A DNA stretch of 64,000 nucleotides from Allacma fusca (GCA_947179485.1 OX359246.1:18972001-19036000); one strand, 5' to 3'. Numbered from the stretch's first letter, positions 45,327 to 58,630 are shown. Numbers and translations: made by a program. Notes: generated from the sequence alone by a model not told the origin.

Positions 45327-45986
45327 GCATGTTTGCAAACTTGGGTTGGACCATCTCGCCTTCGTTTCCGGTTGAAACAGAATTGCGTTAGAAATGTTTG
45401 CAAAATTTAAGATTATTTTTAGTTTAATTCCTCTCGTACCAGCAGGAAGTAAATCATTGCCACGTTTTTAATAAAACTTCGAATTTGGTTTCCGAAGGAT
45501 AAACTTATTCACTAAAATTTCAAGATTTGTTTGAGATAATTTTTAACGTTCCTTGTAAGAAATAATTTCATGGGTTATTCAGCAGACGTCGTTGCCCCTG
45601 AAGATAAATTTGCCCAAACTGCTCGTCTGTTCTAAGGGGTCATGACCACAAATTGCAACATAGAGACCTGCTGAATAGCTCCTCTGATAGCCAATGGATG
45701 TTTCTACAAGCCTGCCTTTAAAGGTATTTGAGGAAAAATTAGGACTGGGAACAAAACATTTGTGTCTGCATCATGTTGTTGTTGATTGTGACGGCAACTC
45801 TCGGCCTAAGTCAATGGATTTTTTTTGAAAATCTGAACAATATAATTTTAAATGGGACAATCACGCATTTTGCGTCATCGTCTCTTATATGGGCTTGGGT
45901 GGAAACAATGCTATGAAACACATCGTATAAAATTAAAATTTCCACTAGTAGTGTCCTATTGGTATAATTTGCTAACATATGTGCTA

Positions 45987-46022
<36 letters not shown>

Positions 46023-46192
46023 GTTGTTACAAATTTTTAGAATTTGTTTGCTAAATTTGAAAAGTTTTCCTATAGGATATTACATGCAACATTTGAAAGT
46101 AGACGAGGGACCCATATCTTTTTATTTTAAATTCTTTCCGGTTTCAACCGGAAACGAGGGCGAGATGGTCCAAACCAAGTTTGCAAACGTGC
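45327..46192. mobile_element. Inverted-repeat element, GGACCATCTCGCC arms, unit 3
   Basis: Counterpart of 28586-29448. Inside it an (AT)n tract near 45993-46018 is longer than in unit 2, and a 16-base stretch present at 29204-29220 is missing. Confidence 0.75.
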
Positions 46193-48465
46193 ATATTTTC
46201 TGACACTTCATTCTATTTGAAAATTTGAAATCAGCCAGCCAATATTTCGGAGGTGAACTAAATGTTAAAGTGGTCAGAATTACAAATACATTCTAAATGT
46301 CAAATCTGAACTTCTTAATTCCCTCTGTTGGGTAAATATTTATTTTGATTATTCAATGGTTGAGTTTAAATCTACAATGTAAATTCTTTTGAATTTAAAA
46401 ATGTCAGAAACAATGCTAACAATTGCAGCTAATGCTAAAAGAATGAAACGCGATCTCTGCAATAAGTAGATTATTGTGGAGGTTCATTCTGCGTTTATAA
46501 TATTGAGCAGTCCTGGTGCGTTGGGTTCTGTCTTGATTTCTTCGATTCTGCGTCACATTTAGTCTCTGAATAAATGCAAAATGCAGTTGTACTAATCTAC
46601 GAATAGGCTAGTATCTCCTTCTTCTGATTATAGTTTACCTCAATTTTGATACTAGATAACTATAGGGAAGCCTTTTATCTCCGTCATTCAAAATTCCCCA
46701 AATCCATCAAAGTTACACTGATTCTTGTAGGAAAATTTGAGTCTCGTTTTTTTGCGGTTGGTCTCACTTATGTTTTTAATTTTTGGAAATTTCTATCTAA
46801 AATAATGAAAAATCCATGCGCCACTGTAGACATTTTTAATACATCATCAATATTGTCCTCCCAATTTTTGACGAAAGGATTTGTCTGTGGAAAACAATAC
46901 AATTCGGATTGCAACTTTTTCAGACCAACTTTGGCAAGGTGAACTTTGAAAATTGACACATACATACATATACTAAGTGTAGTCTCAACTTGGTATTACA
47001 ATTATTATTGTTTTAACATATCCGACATGCTGGTCTCCAATAACGCTTGGGTACCCTTTTGCTTCAAACGACTGTGTTCACCAGGAATTGAGACAGACCA
47101 TGGAAGGAATATTTTTGTTTTCAATTCATGAGCTTCCACCCCAGTTAAATCTTCTTCGTTTGTAACCTGAATTATGTTGGCACTAGATTCAGATCTAATG
47201 TGTCGTATGTCAGCCTCTTTAGAACTGTATGATTTTGAAATACATTTATATCTTTATAAAAATTGGAAACAAAAAAAAGCCAGGAACAAAATGGTAAACT
47301 TAACTTTGTTAGGGACTGAAACATGCAGGACACTGAAACAGGTTCAGCCTATCCTATATCCTTCCTATTTATAAAATTTGAACCGAGCCTACATATATGC
47401 CTTCATTTTAACCGCCGAATAGGTCAGCCTATCCTACATCCTTCATATATGGGGAGCACGAAGCCTATATATTAGCCTACATTTCATTGACAAATTAGAT
47501 CAACGAATTCTACACCCTTCCTACATTTTATGTGCTTTTCGTTACTGACAGACTATTAAAGGGCATTCTACTCTGATTCTACGACAAAATATCTCAGTAA
47601 ATCCTGTTTGAAATTTGAACTGTGTTCAAACGCAAATTTTCGCTTCAGTGGTCGAGTTTATACAATTTCCACTTTACCGAGTATTTTGAAGTTTTAATTT
47701 TGGTGAAGTTCTAGCGCATATCAAGGCGAGATAGCACGAACTTTTCTTGCTTGAACCGCACCATGAAACATACAATCTGTAAGTATCAGTCGTGGATTAT
47801 TCTTTAATTTTCCTTTTGCCCGTTCCATATACCATTAAATGAAAATGACAAGTATCAATAGCCTACATACAGGGGTGGATTTACGGGGTGGCCCACCCTG
47901 GCCCGGCCAGGGTAAAAAATTTAGGGCCAGGGTAAACAAAAATGTTGACTAAGGCCCTTAGATTGCACATATCGTGTGTCAAGGCCCACAAATCTATTTT
48001 GAGGGTTAGGGCCAGGGTAAAAATTATTTTATTAATCCACCCCTGCCTACATATATGCCTATAATAATACTACGATGACTGAGCCTACCTATTTTATAGG
48101 CTAGGCTTTTAGCGTAAATTCTTGCACCCTATTTTGCCTACAAGCCTCTTTAATAAAATCCTCGCAACCTATAAATAGCCTACAAATAGGCCTATATGTA
48201 GGATAGGCGGACACCTTTGCAATTCTCTGTTAAACCTCGTCGTTAGTTCCGCTGTGGATTAATTCAAGTTTGGTTCTGGTTTCAATTTTGAATTAGGTTC
48301 ACTTTTTGAATTGGATACAAGTTTTGATCTAAGTCCAAGGTTGAATTTTATTTCAAGTTTGAATTGAAATTGATTTTGAATCTAAGTTTAAGTTCGATTC
48401 GGAGCTCAAGTTTGAATTTAAATTCTTGTTTTAGCTTAAATTGACGTACAATTTCAATTTCAAGT
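46193..48465. repeat. Near-identical counterpart of 29449-31730
   Basis: Contains the same GCCTATCC-ended element (47340-48215), the MITE 47870-48045 with its CCTACATA duplications, and decayed 18-bp satellite. Differences from unit 2 are very few. No gene is supported. Confidence 0.6.
47870..48045 (+). mobile_element. Short hAT-type MITE (CAGGGGTGGATT ends), unit 3
   Basis: 176 bp, duplicated with the unit and not a new insertion: it has the same flanks and the same 8-bp duplication as 31126-31301. Confidence 0.88.
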
Positions 48466-48468
48466 TGA

Positions 48469-49571
48469 GAGTCTGTTTTTTTTGAAAACGGCCACCGTGA
48501 AAATCACTATTTTTGAAACACTTTTAGAGGTGCCCAACGGATGCAAAATAAGATGACAAAAATTCCAAGAAATGTTTTTCCTCTGAATCTCAATAGGAAG
48601 GTCAAAAACCCCAAAAAACCAAAAAAACCCAAAAAATACTCTAATTTATTACAGCCTTACCAATTTGAATATTCAAAAACTGGCTATCTCGAATATGTTG
48701 CACAACTGACTCCTACACTCATGATTTTTTTCCGCATCGTAGCATCAAATTTTCGATTTTTGGTGGCGATGGACATTTTTGAAATTTCGGATTTTTTTTT
48801 GACTGCCGGCAGACGCAAAACAACGATTTTTTAAAACTCTAATCTCAAGAAAAGCATGATAACAGTAGTGAAAAATTTTGAAAAAGCGTTTTTTGCGTGT
48901 GCCGGCAGTCAAAACGGGGAAAATCCGAAGCGGGTAATTTATATACATATCTGCTTAAGGCGTGGTGCACATAATTGCGTTCCCAAATATGACTGTAACC
49001 CTGCGCAAGCTCAATGGATTTATGTACAAATAAATCAGTATGACCCATGCGGTGAATAATGGTGTTACAAAGTTCAATGTCAGCCCCCACTAAAATGGGT
49101 GGGGTACAACCATGTAATGTGTACCCCCCTGAATTTTTTAAAGCAACAACAAACAATTTTTTAATAAAACAGCGAGGAAAAAATAAGCCGCTAACCGACA
49201 GCCTACTACAATAAATGAGAGTGGCAGGCGGCATGCTCGTCTAGATCCATAGCGCATGGATTGTATACGTATACATACAGCCAGCATTGCTTGCTGTAGT
49301 AGACGAGGAGAGGAGGTTCCTCACTACGTAATACACGGGCAGCGCCTTCCATGTAAATAGAAGACCACATCACGCTCCATTGTTTGGTGCCGTGCCGCAG
49401 CTCAAATAGTCCCATTTTATTTTCTTAATAATTTCGGATTGGTTGGCTACAGCTCTTTCATATTTGGACTCAATATCATACACATCATTAAAAATGTGTG
49501 TACGTACTTTATAAGTACATAGCTAAAAAATGCTTCACTATGGGAATGGCCGTCTTCAAAAAAACAGACTC
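48469..49571. mobile_element. 1.1-kb element with GAGTCTGTTTTTTTGAA ends, unit 3
   Basis: Counterpart of 31735-32833, including the hairpin element at 48797-48913. Confidence 0.62.
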
Positions 49572-49574
49572 GAA

Positions 49575-51270
49575 TTAGAATTTAGATTCACGTTAGAATG
49601 AGTTTAAGGTTCGGATCCAAGTTCAAGTTTAAACTTACAATTAGATTCGAATTTTAATGTAGTTGCACGTTTGGATTAAGTTTAAGGTTTCTGATATAAG
49701 TTCAAGTATGAATTGAAATGAATTCAAGTTTGAAAAGAAGGTCAAGTTTGGATCGAAGATGAATTTGTATTCGAAATTTCAATTTCAAACGAAGTTGCAG
49801 TTTCGATCGAAGTTCAAGTATGAATTGAAATTCAAGTTTGAGTCGAAGATCAAAATCGATTCGAAATTTAAATTCGAATTGAAATTTAAATTCGAATCAA
49901 AATTTATATTCGAATCGAAGTTCAAGTTCTAATTGAAGTCCAAATTTTAATAAATTCGATTTAAAATTGAAGTTTAGGCTGAAGTTCATGTGCTCATAAA
50001 GTCAGTAGTCGTCACAATAACAGGTAAAACCCGGGTACAGGGGAACTGGAACGAGTACAGGAACGGGTACGGTAACAAATGTTTTGTTCCCAGCCAGTTC
50101 GGATATAGGAACAGAAACACACTCAGATGGACCCTACCTCGGGGAACAGGAACCGATATTTTCAATATCAATTCGATATTCCCATCGGGAACGGGTACGG
50201 TCTACGGTGACTATTTTACGCTGGCATGTATTTGTAAGACGTTTTGTACATTGTATATGCAGAAAATTATCTGAAATTGATCTTATATATTAAGTACCAT
50301 TTTGAAACCCTCATCAGCATTCAATTTTATTATTGGAAGAGCAACATGAATGCTCTATTCATTGTTGCATTATTTCCCAATAAACATTTTAATGTGTTGA
50401 TATTTATTCTACTCGTTACACAATCTCTGCTGATTTAAACAATCAGTTATTACGTTGTTATGTTTTGCTAAAAGGATGCGTTAGCTGCCCTGCATTTTGT
50501 CTGTTTTTAGAGTGACGTCAGCCCCCTAGTAAAATAGCCTTGTCCGTACGTCCGTGTGTCCCTCCGCATGATAACTCAAAAACTACCACACCAATTTTAA
50601 TGAAATGTTTTACGGACATTACTTGTGTCAAACGTAAGGCTGCGTTCGTATTTGGTTGAAATCGGCCGGATAGCTTTTGATAAACATTTCTTGAAATTTT
50701 GAACTTCAAGTCAAATTACAGTTAACTCTAAAACTACTAAATCGATTTCAATGAAATTTTTTGTTGTTACTGCTTATGCTAATAGTAATGTTTATTGCCT
50801 ATGTGTTTGAAATCGGCCCGATAAAATTTTCTGAAAAAAATCTGAAATTTCAAAAAAAAACTCAAAATTCATCCTACTTTGACGGCGGTAGCTGACGACA
50901 CCCTACGCGGAGCCTCGAATTATCGCGCAGTGATGATTTGTTATCTACAAAACGAAGGGTTGGGTAATTTACAGAAATTCTGATAATAATTCTTACCACA
51001 CATAAGTACAATACGGCTTGGACCAGGGAACGTAACCCGGAACACCAGGTATGGGAACAGGTACGGGTCCACAACATTTTGAATTTCTGGGTGCGGGAAA
51101 AGGAACGGGCCCGGGTACGAATCTTTATTAAATTCGTGGGTACGGGTGTCTAAAATACTGTTCCCACTATCACGGGAACGGGTCCGGGTGCGGGAAAACT
51201 TAAGGGGAGTACCCATTCAGTTGGAACGGGAACAAACATTTTTTACCCATAACGACCGCTGTAATAATAC
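49575..51270. repeat. Mixed repeat block, unit 3
   Basis: Counterpart of 32840-34530: decayed 18-bp satellite, truncated GGGAACAGG-type element, GTCCGTACGTCC tract, and a second GGGAACAGG-type element at 51003-51266. No gene is supported. Confidence 0.6.
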
Positions 51271-51309
51271 TAATTACGAAACACTTGACAGTCACTTCAT
51301 AATTCAATA

Positions 51310-51606
51310 CTTCCGAACATTTTGCGTTTATTTTCAAAGCCCTTAAAATAATCAGACGCAATTAAACATTCAAATCTCCTTTCGTTGTCAGTGATCTTCA
51401 GAAACGCTGATGTAGAGTTCTCATCAATCAAAATGTGTCTGGTTGGCAGTATCGATACAATTTGAAATTACATACGGCATATTGAAATCGGGTCTGTTAT
51501 GAATAGCACTGTGGAGAGTACATGTTGTACATAAAGGGAGACCACAATCATTTGTCCCCCTCTGACTCACATAAGGCAGTCCCTGATACAGCATTTCATT
51601 CAGCAA
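51310..51606 (-). pseudogene. Ulp1-like (C48) protease remnant, unit 3
   Basis: Best-preserved copy of the motif: the minus strand reads GLPYVSQRGTNDCGLPLC followed by a Cys-Thr-rich stretch and RPDFNMPYVISNCID. Gln and catalytic-type Cys are six residues apart, as in SENP/Ulp1 proteases (QMNGSDC in human SENP1), and the downstream Pro-x-Phe-x-Met-Pro-Tyr stretch also resembles SENP sequence. The His and Asp parts of the active site are not seen upstream, so this is a fragment. A second piece (STSAFLKITDN-like) lies at 51420-51330. Confidence 0.45.
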
Positions 51607-52630
51607 TTTGTAGATAATTTATTCCCAGGTTTAACAAAATTTGTTCATTGACCTATTTATCCAGCTACTGAACAATTCAGGTTCAGATGAAAGTAACAAA
51701 ATGCTTGTTTTCTGTTTTCTAAAAAATGTCTTACAAATTACACTGAAAATATTTAAAACTCGGAGAATCCAAAAATGAAGGAATTGTCTGCAAAATTTAT
51801 TTCCTTGACAGTTCTTCTCGCTGAGGCCTTGAATAATGAAGCAGGTCAAATTAAATAAATTTGAGGAGATATGAAACTAAATAACTGCGACAGGGGGAAC
51901 CGAATGTCTATTAATAATAACTGGGTGAGCTAGATAGATCGACAAATGCTTGTAGACACCCTGTACATGAACAGCGGAAAATACTGCAGGAGCGAACAAC
52001 GGAGTCACTGCACTGTATTGAGGTGAAAGGAAACACGCTCTTATAAAGTGTACCCTATGCGATGAGCACATAAAATCCTTATCGTTTTAATGCTTGGTTC
52101 AGATAATTTGTCTCTTTATCTTTGCATCATAACTTTTGTGGGAAAATAGTCCACTTGAGGAGTCACGAGTTTTGAATGATTGCTGAATTTGCATATTGTT
52201 TTGAAGCGTTTACAATTAGACTGGAGGATTACGATTCGCATTTACAGCGAGATATTTTCAGGCAACTCTTCCTTTCGTGTGCAGGTATTGATAAGTGCTT
52301 TTGGAAGCTACAATTAGCAGACAACTGTTCTCACTTCCTTTCAAAAAATCTAATCACTTGTTCTTCTAATTAGTTCTGACCTCTGACCTCCAATAATTCC
52401 TCTCTTGGACTTCACCCAATTCGCAGATATGTAAGTCCATTTTTTCCGTAACTCAAACTGAAACTAAAATTTTTGCCTTGATCTCTTTCCACTTTGACCG
52501 GGAAGCCAAAAGGCTAAAGAAACTAAGTATAAGGTGCCGAAAATATTTCTCCCTATCTACTGAAAAACTGAAAACGTCATTGTATAATCCCTAAGAGAAA
52601 ATGCCCTCTGTTTGATTTTAGCAAAAATAT
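51607..52630. repeat. Unit spacer, unit 3
   Basis: Homologous to 34870-35888 and 7961-8981. It includes the 65-codon plus-strand frame 52176-52373, which is not assigned to a family. Confidence 0.45.
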
Positions 52631-52632
52631 TA

Positions 52633-53839
52633 CTGCAGGGTGCGCCTTGATGCGTAGGTCATTTCTGCTAATTGCCCCAATAAAATCTGACGATGGTATT
52701 CGGAGATATATCGGGTCAAAGTTACAAAAAATGAGTTGGGGGGAAAAATTCAAACAATGAAAATTAGCATTATAAATTCAAAAATGGCAAGAATAAAAAT
52801 TAAATAATGTGCAAAACAAAATCAACGAGATATGACCTCAAGAGGTCAAAGAGCTTCGATACCGGTTTCATAATTCAAACGGGGATGAAACTGGCCCAGA
52901 TTAGAACTAGGTCTTTGACTAGACACATATTGAACGTGTGCCGAGTTTGGTTCCAGTTTGTGACACGATGACCCAGCTGTGACCCCCGAGGTCAATATCT
53001 TACCCATACCGGATTTGGTACCTAAAATACGTTCGAATTGTCTGCAAATAGGTTAGAACGTTTGATTTAAGACCAGATCAGTTGCCTGTCAAGTTTAGTT
53101 CCAGTTGGTGAGACGATGACCCAGTTGTGACCTCAGAAGTCAATATCACACTTATACCGGATTTGGTACCTAAAAATTATTCGAATTACCCGCAAATAGA
53201 CTAGAATTTTTGGTTGAAGCCTAGATGTGTTGCCTGGCAAGTTTGGTTCCAGTTGGATGATTTTTAGGTACCTATTCCAGTATGGGTAAGATATTGACTT
53301 CGGGGGTCACAGCTGGGTCATTGTGTTGCTAACTGGAACCAAACTAGGCAGGAACATCATCGGAGCTGAAACTCAAGGTTCTAGATTATTTGCGGGCAAT
53401 TCGGATGATTTTTAGATACCAAACCCGGTATGTGTGTGATATTGACCTGGGAGGTCACAGATGGGTCATTGTGTCACCAACTGGAACCAAACTCGGCGCA
53501 CGTTTAATATGTGTCTAGTCAAAGACCTAGTTCTAATCTGGGCCAGTTTCATCCCCTTTTAAATTATGAAACCGGTATCGAAGCTCTTTGACCTCTTGAG
53601 GTCAGTATCTTGGAATTTTGAGGTCATATCTCGTTGATTTTGTTTTGCACATTATTTAATTTTTATTTTTGCCGTTTTTGAATTTAAAATGCTAATTTTC
53701 ATTGTTTGAATTTTTTGGTACCCCATTAGTCCCCCCTCATTTTTTGTAACTTTGACCCGATATATCTCCGAATACCATCGTCAGATTTTATTGTGGCAAT
53801 TAGCAGAAATGACCTACGCATCAAGGCACACCCTGCAGT
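52633..53839. repeat. Fold-back repeat, unit 4
   Basis: Inverted ends CTGCAGGGTGCGCCTTGATG. Differs from unit 3 mainly by a short deletion near 52741. Confidence 0.88.
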
Positions 53840-54395
53840 ACTTTTTTGTTAAAATCGAAGAGAGTGCATTTTTTGAAGGATTGTGCGGTATCCTTCAAAC
53901 GTTTCTGAATGTTTACTCACATTTTAAAGTTTTGGGAAAGTTTAAGACTTCTTACCGTGAACTGAGGACAGCTCAACATATGTTTAGGCACCCTGTATTT
54001 ATTCAATTGATCTGATCGCTATTACACTTCTTCATCGTTTGTTAAAAATAGAATGCACGATTATTTCATTTTGAATTTACATCACGTACAACAAGAATTC
54101 TCAATTTTGAAAGGCCTTTCATTTGAAAAATGAAAGTAAATAAAACCTTTTTCAGTTGGATTTTGATTCCGTCCACTTTTAAACTGTACAAGAATTAAAC
54201 AGTTGTAATTTAATGTTTTATTTTCTACACACAACTTTCAAGAGACATTGAAAACTTTCCCACAAAAATTGGCAAATTCTCAGTCGGAATAATTTCCTTC
54301 GGCAACTTATTCACATTTTCATCACGTTGTCGCGATATTCAAACGAATTGCGAAATATTAGTTTTGAGTTTTTAAATCCGTCTCTTAATTCGCAG
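53840..54395 (+). promoter_or_regulatory. 5' flank or first intron of gene copy 4
   Basis: Aligns with the other flanks and ends at the acceptor TTCGCAG (54389-54395). It shares with unit 1, but not units 2 and 3, an uninterrupted open stretch 53752-54015, whose meaning is unclear. Confidence 0.3.
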
Positions 54396-56491
54396 GAAAA
54401 ATATCCTCCTTCGCATCGAGTCCCGATTGGACGATTTGACAAAAGCCGTTCATCAACTCAAGACCGAAAATGAGATTCTGCGGAAAGAGATCACTGGAGT
54501 CTCGTCTTTTCAAAATTCCGAGCCGTTTGGATTAATGGAAACGAGGACTTTGAGGGAAATTGTGGAAAGGACTGAATTTTGTGTCAACAAAATTAATTGG
54601 CAAAATTTGAAAAATGAAAGCGACCACGAAGTTCTGAGGAAGTCAAAACCACAGGGAAAGGTGAAAGCAATTGAAACTGATGAAAGTGACAGCGAAAGTT
54701 CGGAGGAATTTGCAGAAGAATTTCCAGTTGTTGAAATTCGATCTAAAACATTGGCGGATGAAAGAGAATTTTTGAAGGAAACTTTCAATAAATTGATAAA
54801 AGAGAAAAAAGTCAAGGATGGTGAAAGCCTTCGGGGAACTTCTGACCGAACGATTTCCAACTCAACTCCAGGAACATCGTGTACAATGAAATTGTGTAAG
54901 ATTTTAAAATAATTAAGTCATAAATCCGTGTTGCAATGAAATCGTATAAAGTTGGATGTAAACAATTTTTCAGCCAACCTTCTAGAATCCTTCCTCACAG
55001 ATCTCCAGTGTGATTTTTGGCTTGGCTCAAGACACAGTGGACCTGCGAGTGTAGTTGGAAATTTTAGCGAAGTATTTTCTTTCAGAGGAGATATGATAGG
55101 CAATCTGTAAGTTGAAGAATTTGGAGCAATGACGAAAAATTGAATTTGGAATCCACGCAGCATTTCCTTGAAGTTCATTTACAAGAATCGGCTCTAAATT
55201 ATTTAATTATGACTCGAATAGTTCATAATGATTTACATTTTTAGTTATTGTTCGAATCATGATTACACTTTGTTTTTGCTTTAAACATTGAATTTGTTTC
55301 AGGTCTAGGTGTAGCTTCTTGTGCTCGTTCGCAATTTCTAAAGTTCTGCGGTTAGCCATTTATTGCGATATTCATCCTGATGGTTTTATTTGTTTCGGTA
55401 TTGGATTCACCCCAGCGGACGTTCCTACAGATGAAACATTGTTCACCATATTAAATGAAATGCCACCTGCACCGGATGTTTGGATGATGAATGTAATAAC
55501 TTGTAAATATCTAAGCAATAACAAAATGCATGGAATAAAATCATTACATGAATTTATTTTCCGCAGAATGATTGGAGCAAAATCCCACTAGAGCTTTTTG
55601 TAACCCGCGGAAATTTACTTGTGAGAGGTCACATGACCAATGGCCCACGATCCATGGTTCATGTCGAAATTTTGGAATTAAATGGAATCTCATGGCCACA
55701 TTCTGTCTTTCAAGGAAAGAAACGCCTTAGTTATGGAAAAGGTGTCGAATTCAATCAATTAACTAACAAAGACGGCTCAATTTCAAGATCAGTTGGAAGA
55801 TTTTCTTGCAATGTTGAGATTGGTCAGTGATTTCAAACCTTTACAATTATTCACGGGGAAATAAATGAAAATCGCAGTTGCATTTGGTTTAATTTTTTCA
55901 GTTAACTGTTTGAACGTTCCGTTGAGAAATAGGAATAAATTCTCTTCCAATTCCAACGATAAGGATTTTTGGCCTCTGGAAATTCAACCTTTTTATCGAG
56001 AAAGTTTTCTCGGATCAAGTGACACGTTGGACCTTATTTTATAAATTTCAATAGATGAGAACAAATCGGGTTTATTGCGTTTGGCGATTTGAAATTATCA
56101 TCTCTTAATTTTGCAGGAATTTGGAAGCAATGTTTTCCTACGAAATTTTTTCCACGGACCTCGCTTTGGTAATTGCTTTGAAAGTTGGTCCTGGAACCAA
56201 TACTTTTGCGGCTGCTTTTACTCAAATTTCAGCCGTCGCTGAGAAAAAATACATGGAAGCGTTGATGAATCCAAATGAACAGAAAATCCATGATTACGTG
56301 AAATATTCAAATGTAACTGTTTTGTCTCTAAACATGGATTTTTCTGTTTTGCTTTTTAGCACTAATCGAGAGTACGCTTTTTTTAGGCAAGCAAAACCTT
56401 GGAAGTAATTTCTGTTCGAAATATTCGAGCTGAAATTCTGATGACAGAAGGAGAAAAATCAGTTTTGAAAATTCGAATTTATGCATTGTAA
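54396..56491 (+). CDS. Two-domain actinoporin-like protein with coiled coil, copy 4 (5' partial)
   Basis: Exons 54396-54895, 54974-55106, 55303-55492, 55567-55822, 55902-56025, 56117-56312 and 56387-56491 keep one frame to the stop at 56489. The layout equals copy 1. The linker between domains is two codons shorter than in copy 1, and the lipid-site-like stretch of domain one reads CDIHPDGFICFGIGF. Splice phases entering each domain are 1, 2 and 0, as in all copies. The unit around it ends soon after the gene: part of the 3' spacer is missing and a transposon follows at 57162. Confidence 0.7.
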
Positions 56492-57161
56492 CCCAGGCCT
56501 TATTGTAGTGTATTGTAAACCAGAAATGCAATGAGATTCCACCATTAACAATTTAATTAGTTATTTATAGATGAAATTGTCGAATTCCTTGTTCTAAAAT
56601 ATTTTGGTTGTACATACATAGTTGCAATACGTAGCACAGTATTTTATTTTGAAAATATAACTTTATAGCACAGCGGGTTAAACGACGCGTTATACACCCC
56701 TTCCTTAATCACGCCAATTAACTCATATTAATTAGCATGCAATTCAAATAAACATCAATCCGCATAACTTTCCAAGTAAAACTCACTTTATTCTACAAAT
56801 GACAAAACACGACTTGTACATATTCCCATAGGGTGTTCTCATTAAATTGCGGATGCTGCTGTTAAATACACGGAAGACCCGGGTATTGACGCAACTATAT
56901 GCATGCTTCGTATCTATATACCCCATAGCCCACATTAAGAACAGGGGCACAAAATATGTGATTCCCCTTTTTTAACAAATATAAGATAATATAATATTTA
57001 AAAAATATGCTAAACTTAAATTATCAAAACCAGAGAGTTTGAACTTAGGGCTGGAACTGAATCGATTTTGGTAAAGGAATTTGTTAAAATTGGGGCAATG
57101 CAATACATTTTACCGTTGCCTTTTCTATGTTGTGTGGTTAGGGTTAGAGCGGGGTACAAAC
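56492..57161. other. Shortened 3' spacer of unit 4
   Basis: Matches unit 1 to about 14695, then jumps to about 15375, so about 680 bases are missing. No gene is supported. Confidence 0.55.
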
Positions 57162-58390
57162 CAGAGCTGCGTTCAAGTCAAGTTATTTTAGATAACTTGA
57201 CTTGAACTTGACTTGAACTTGACTTGAACTTGAAAAGTTGTCTAAACGAGGTATCCGCACTTGTACTTGATGAATCAAGTTTCTCAAGCAACTTGAGTAT
57301 TCAAGTACACGTTTTTCAAGTTCATTTTGTAGAACTTGAACTTGATTAGAACTTGACGTTCTAGTTGGACACATAATTTGACTTGAACGTGAACTTGAAT
57401 TTGTACTTGAACTTGATTATTCAAGTATTTTTTTTCGTAAATGAATAAAAATTACTAGAAATTTCGTTCACAATTTTTATAGCTGATAATGGTTAGGTCA
57501 TAATTAGGATAAACTAAACGCCATGCGGACGAAATTCTTTACTTTAAATTTCCAAAGAGTTTAAAATACATGATCAAAAACCTGCAAGCATTGTAGTCTA
57601 ATTTATTAGTTTCTACAATTAACAGGTTAGCAATCATATTATCGGCCTGTTCACATTATGTTGCATTTGTTTGGTGAGTGTAAACAGCAGTTATAATCAT
57701 AAATATTTTTTGTCGTTAATTTTGCTTAACCAATATATATTTAGAAGATTGTTTGGTGTTCATCTGCTCCATCATGTTTAATACCAGCAAAAATCATTCT
57801 TACAGGGAATAATAAAATTTCTCGTAAACTTCTTCTTAGCTTCAAATCAGGTGAACTAAACAATCACTTCATTTTCATAATGGAACAAGAACCCCGAGTA
57901 TCAAGAACATCCTTAGAAAACAATAAGTCGGGACTTAAGGAAAGTGTGGAAACAGGACACAAGAATTATTCTCGATCTCGAACACTGGGATTCGTGGAGG
58001 CCACTTTAATGCCGATGGAATAAAAACAAACTCAAAGAGGTTATTATTATTATGATTCGCATTCGATGTTATTTTTAGTGGGTTGCAAAGATGCCACTAA
58101 TTCCGCAATGCTTACATTGCTTTTCAGCGACAAAAACCCAAGTTATACTCAAGTTTTATTCAAGTACTTCCATTCAGTGTATTTAAACTTGACTTGATTT
58201 TGTTATCAAGTATTAAATTATTAACTTGAACTTGATCGAATTTGAACTTGAAAATTCAAGTTAAAATTATAATTTCACTTGAATTTGATGTTCAAGTTTG
58301 AAGTTACAAAATTTTCTGCACTTGACTTGACTTGAACTTGATACGCACTTGAACGTTTCAAGTTATACTTGATTTTGATACGCAGCTCTG
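57162..58390. mobile_element. hAT-type non-autonomous element, ACTTGAACTTG arms
   Basis: 1229 bp with ends CAGAGCTGCGTTCAAGTC and (complemented) CAGAGCTGCGTATCAAA, and perfect 8-bp duplications GTACAAAC (57154-57161 and 58391-58398). The empty site is at 15816-15823 in unit 1 and in units 2 and 3. Arms are runs of TTGAACTTGAC words. The core (57430-58135) holds a 47-codon frame (57880-58023) that is not recognisably a transposase. Same family as 17451-18675. Confidence 0.93.
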
Positions 58391-58630
58391 GTACAAACGG
58401 ATTATGACAACCTTTTTAGTACAGTTTGCCTTTATTCAGCTTTTACAGGTGCAAGTATCAAAAGGCAGAGCTTTAGCTGAGAAGAAATTACACACGAAAC
58501 ATATGAGGAGAGTTCTTTGTAAGAGTCAATCCATCAAAACTGTGTCTACTTACAAGGCACTTGGAAAAATTTTAAAAACCAGTTGTCAGTTATCGCCACA
58601 TATGCCGACGTAATTCTTATCAATTATAAA

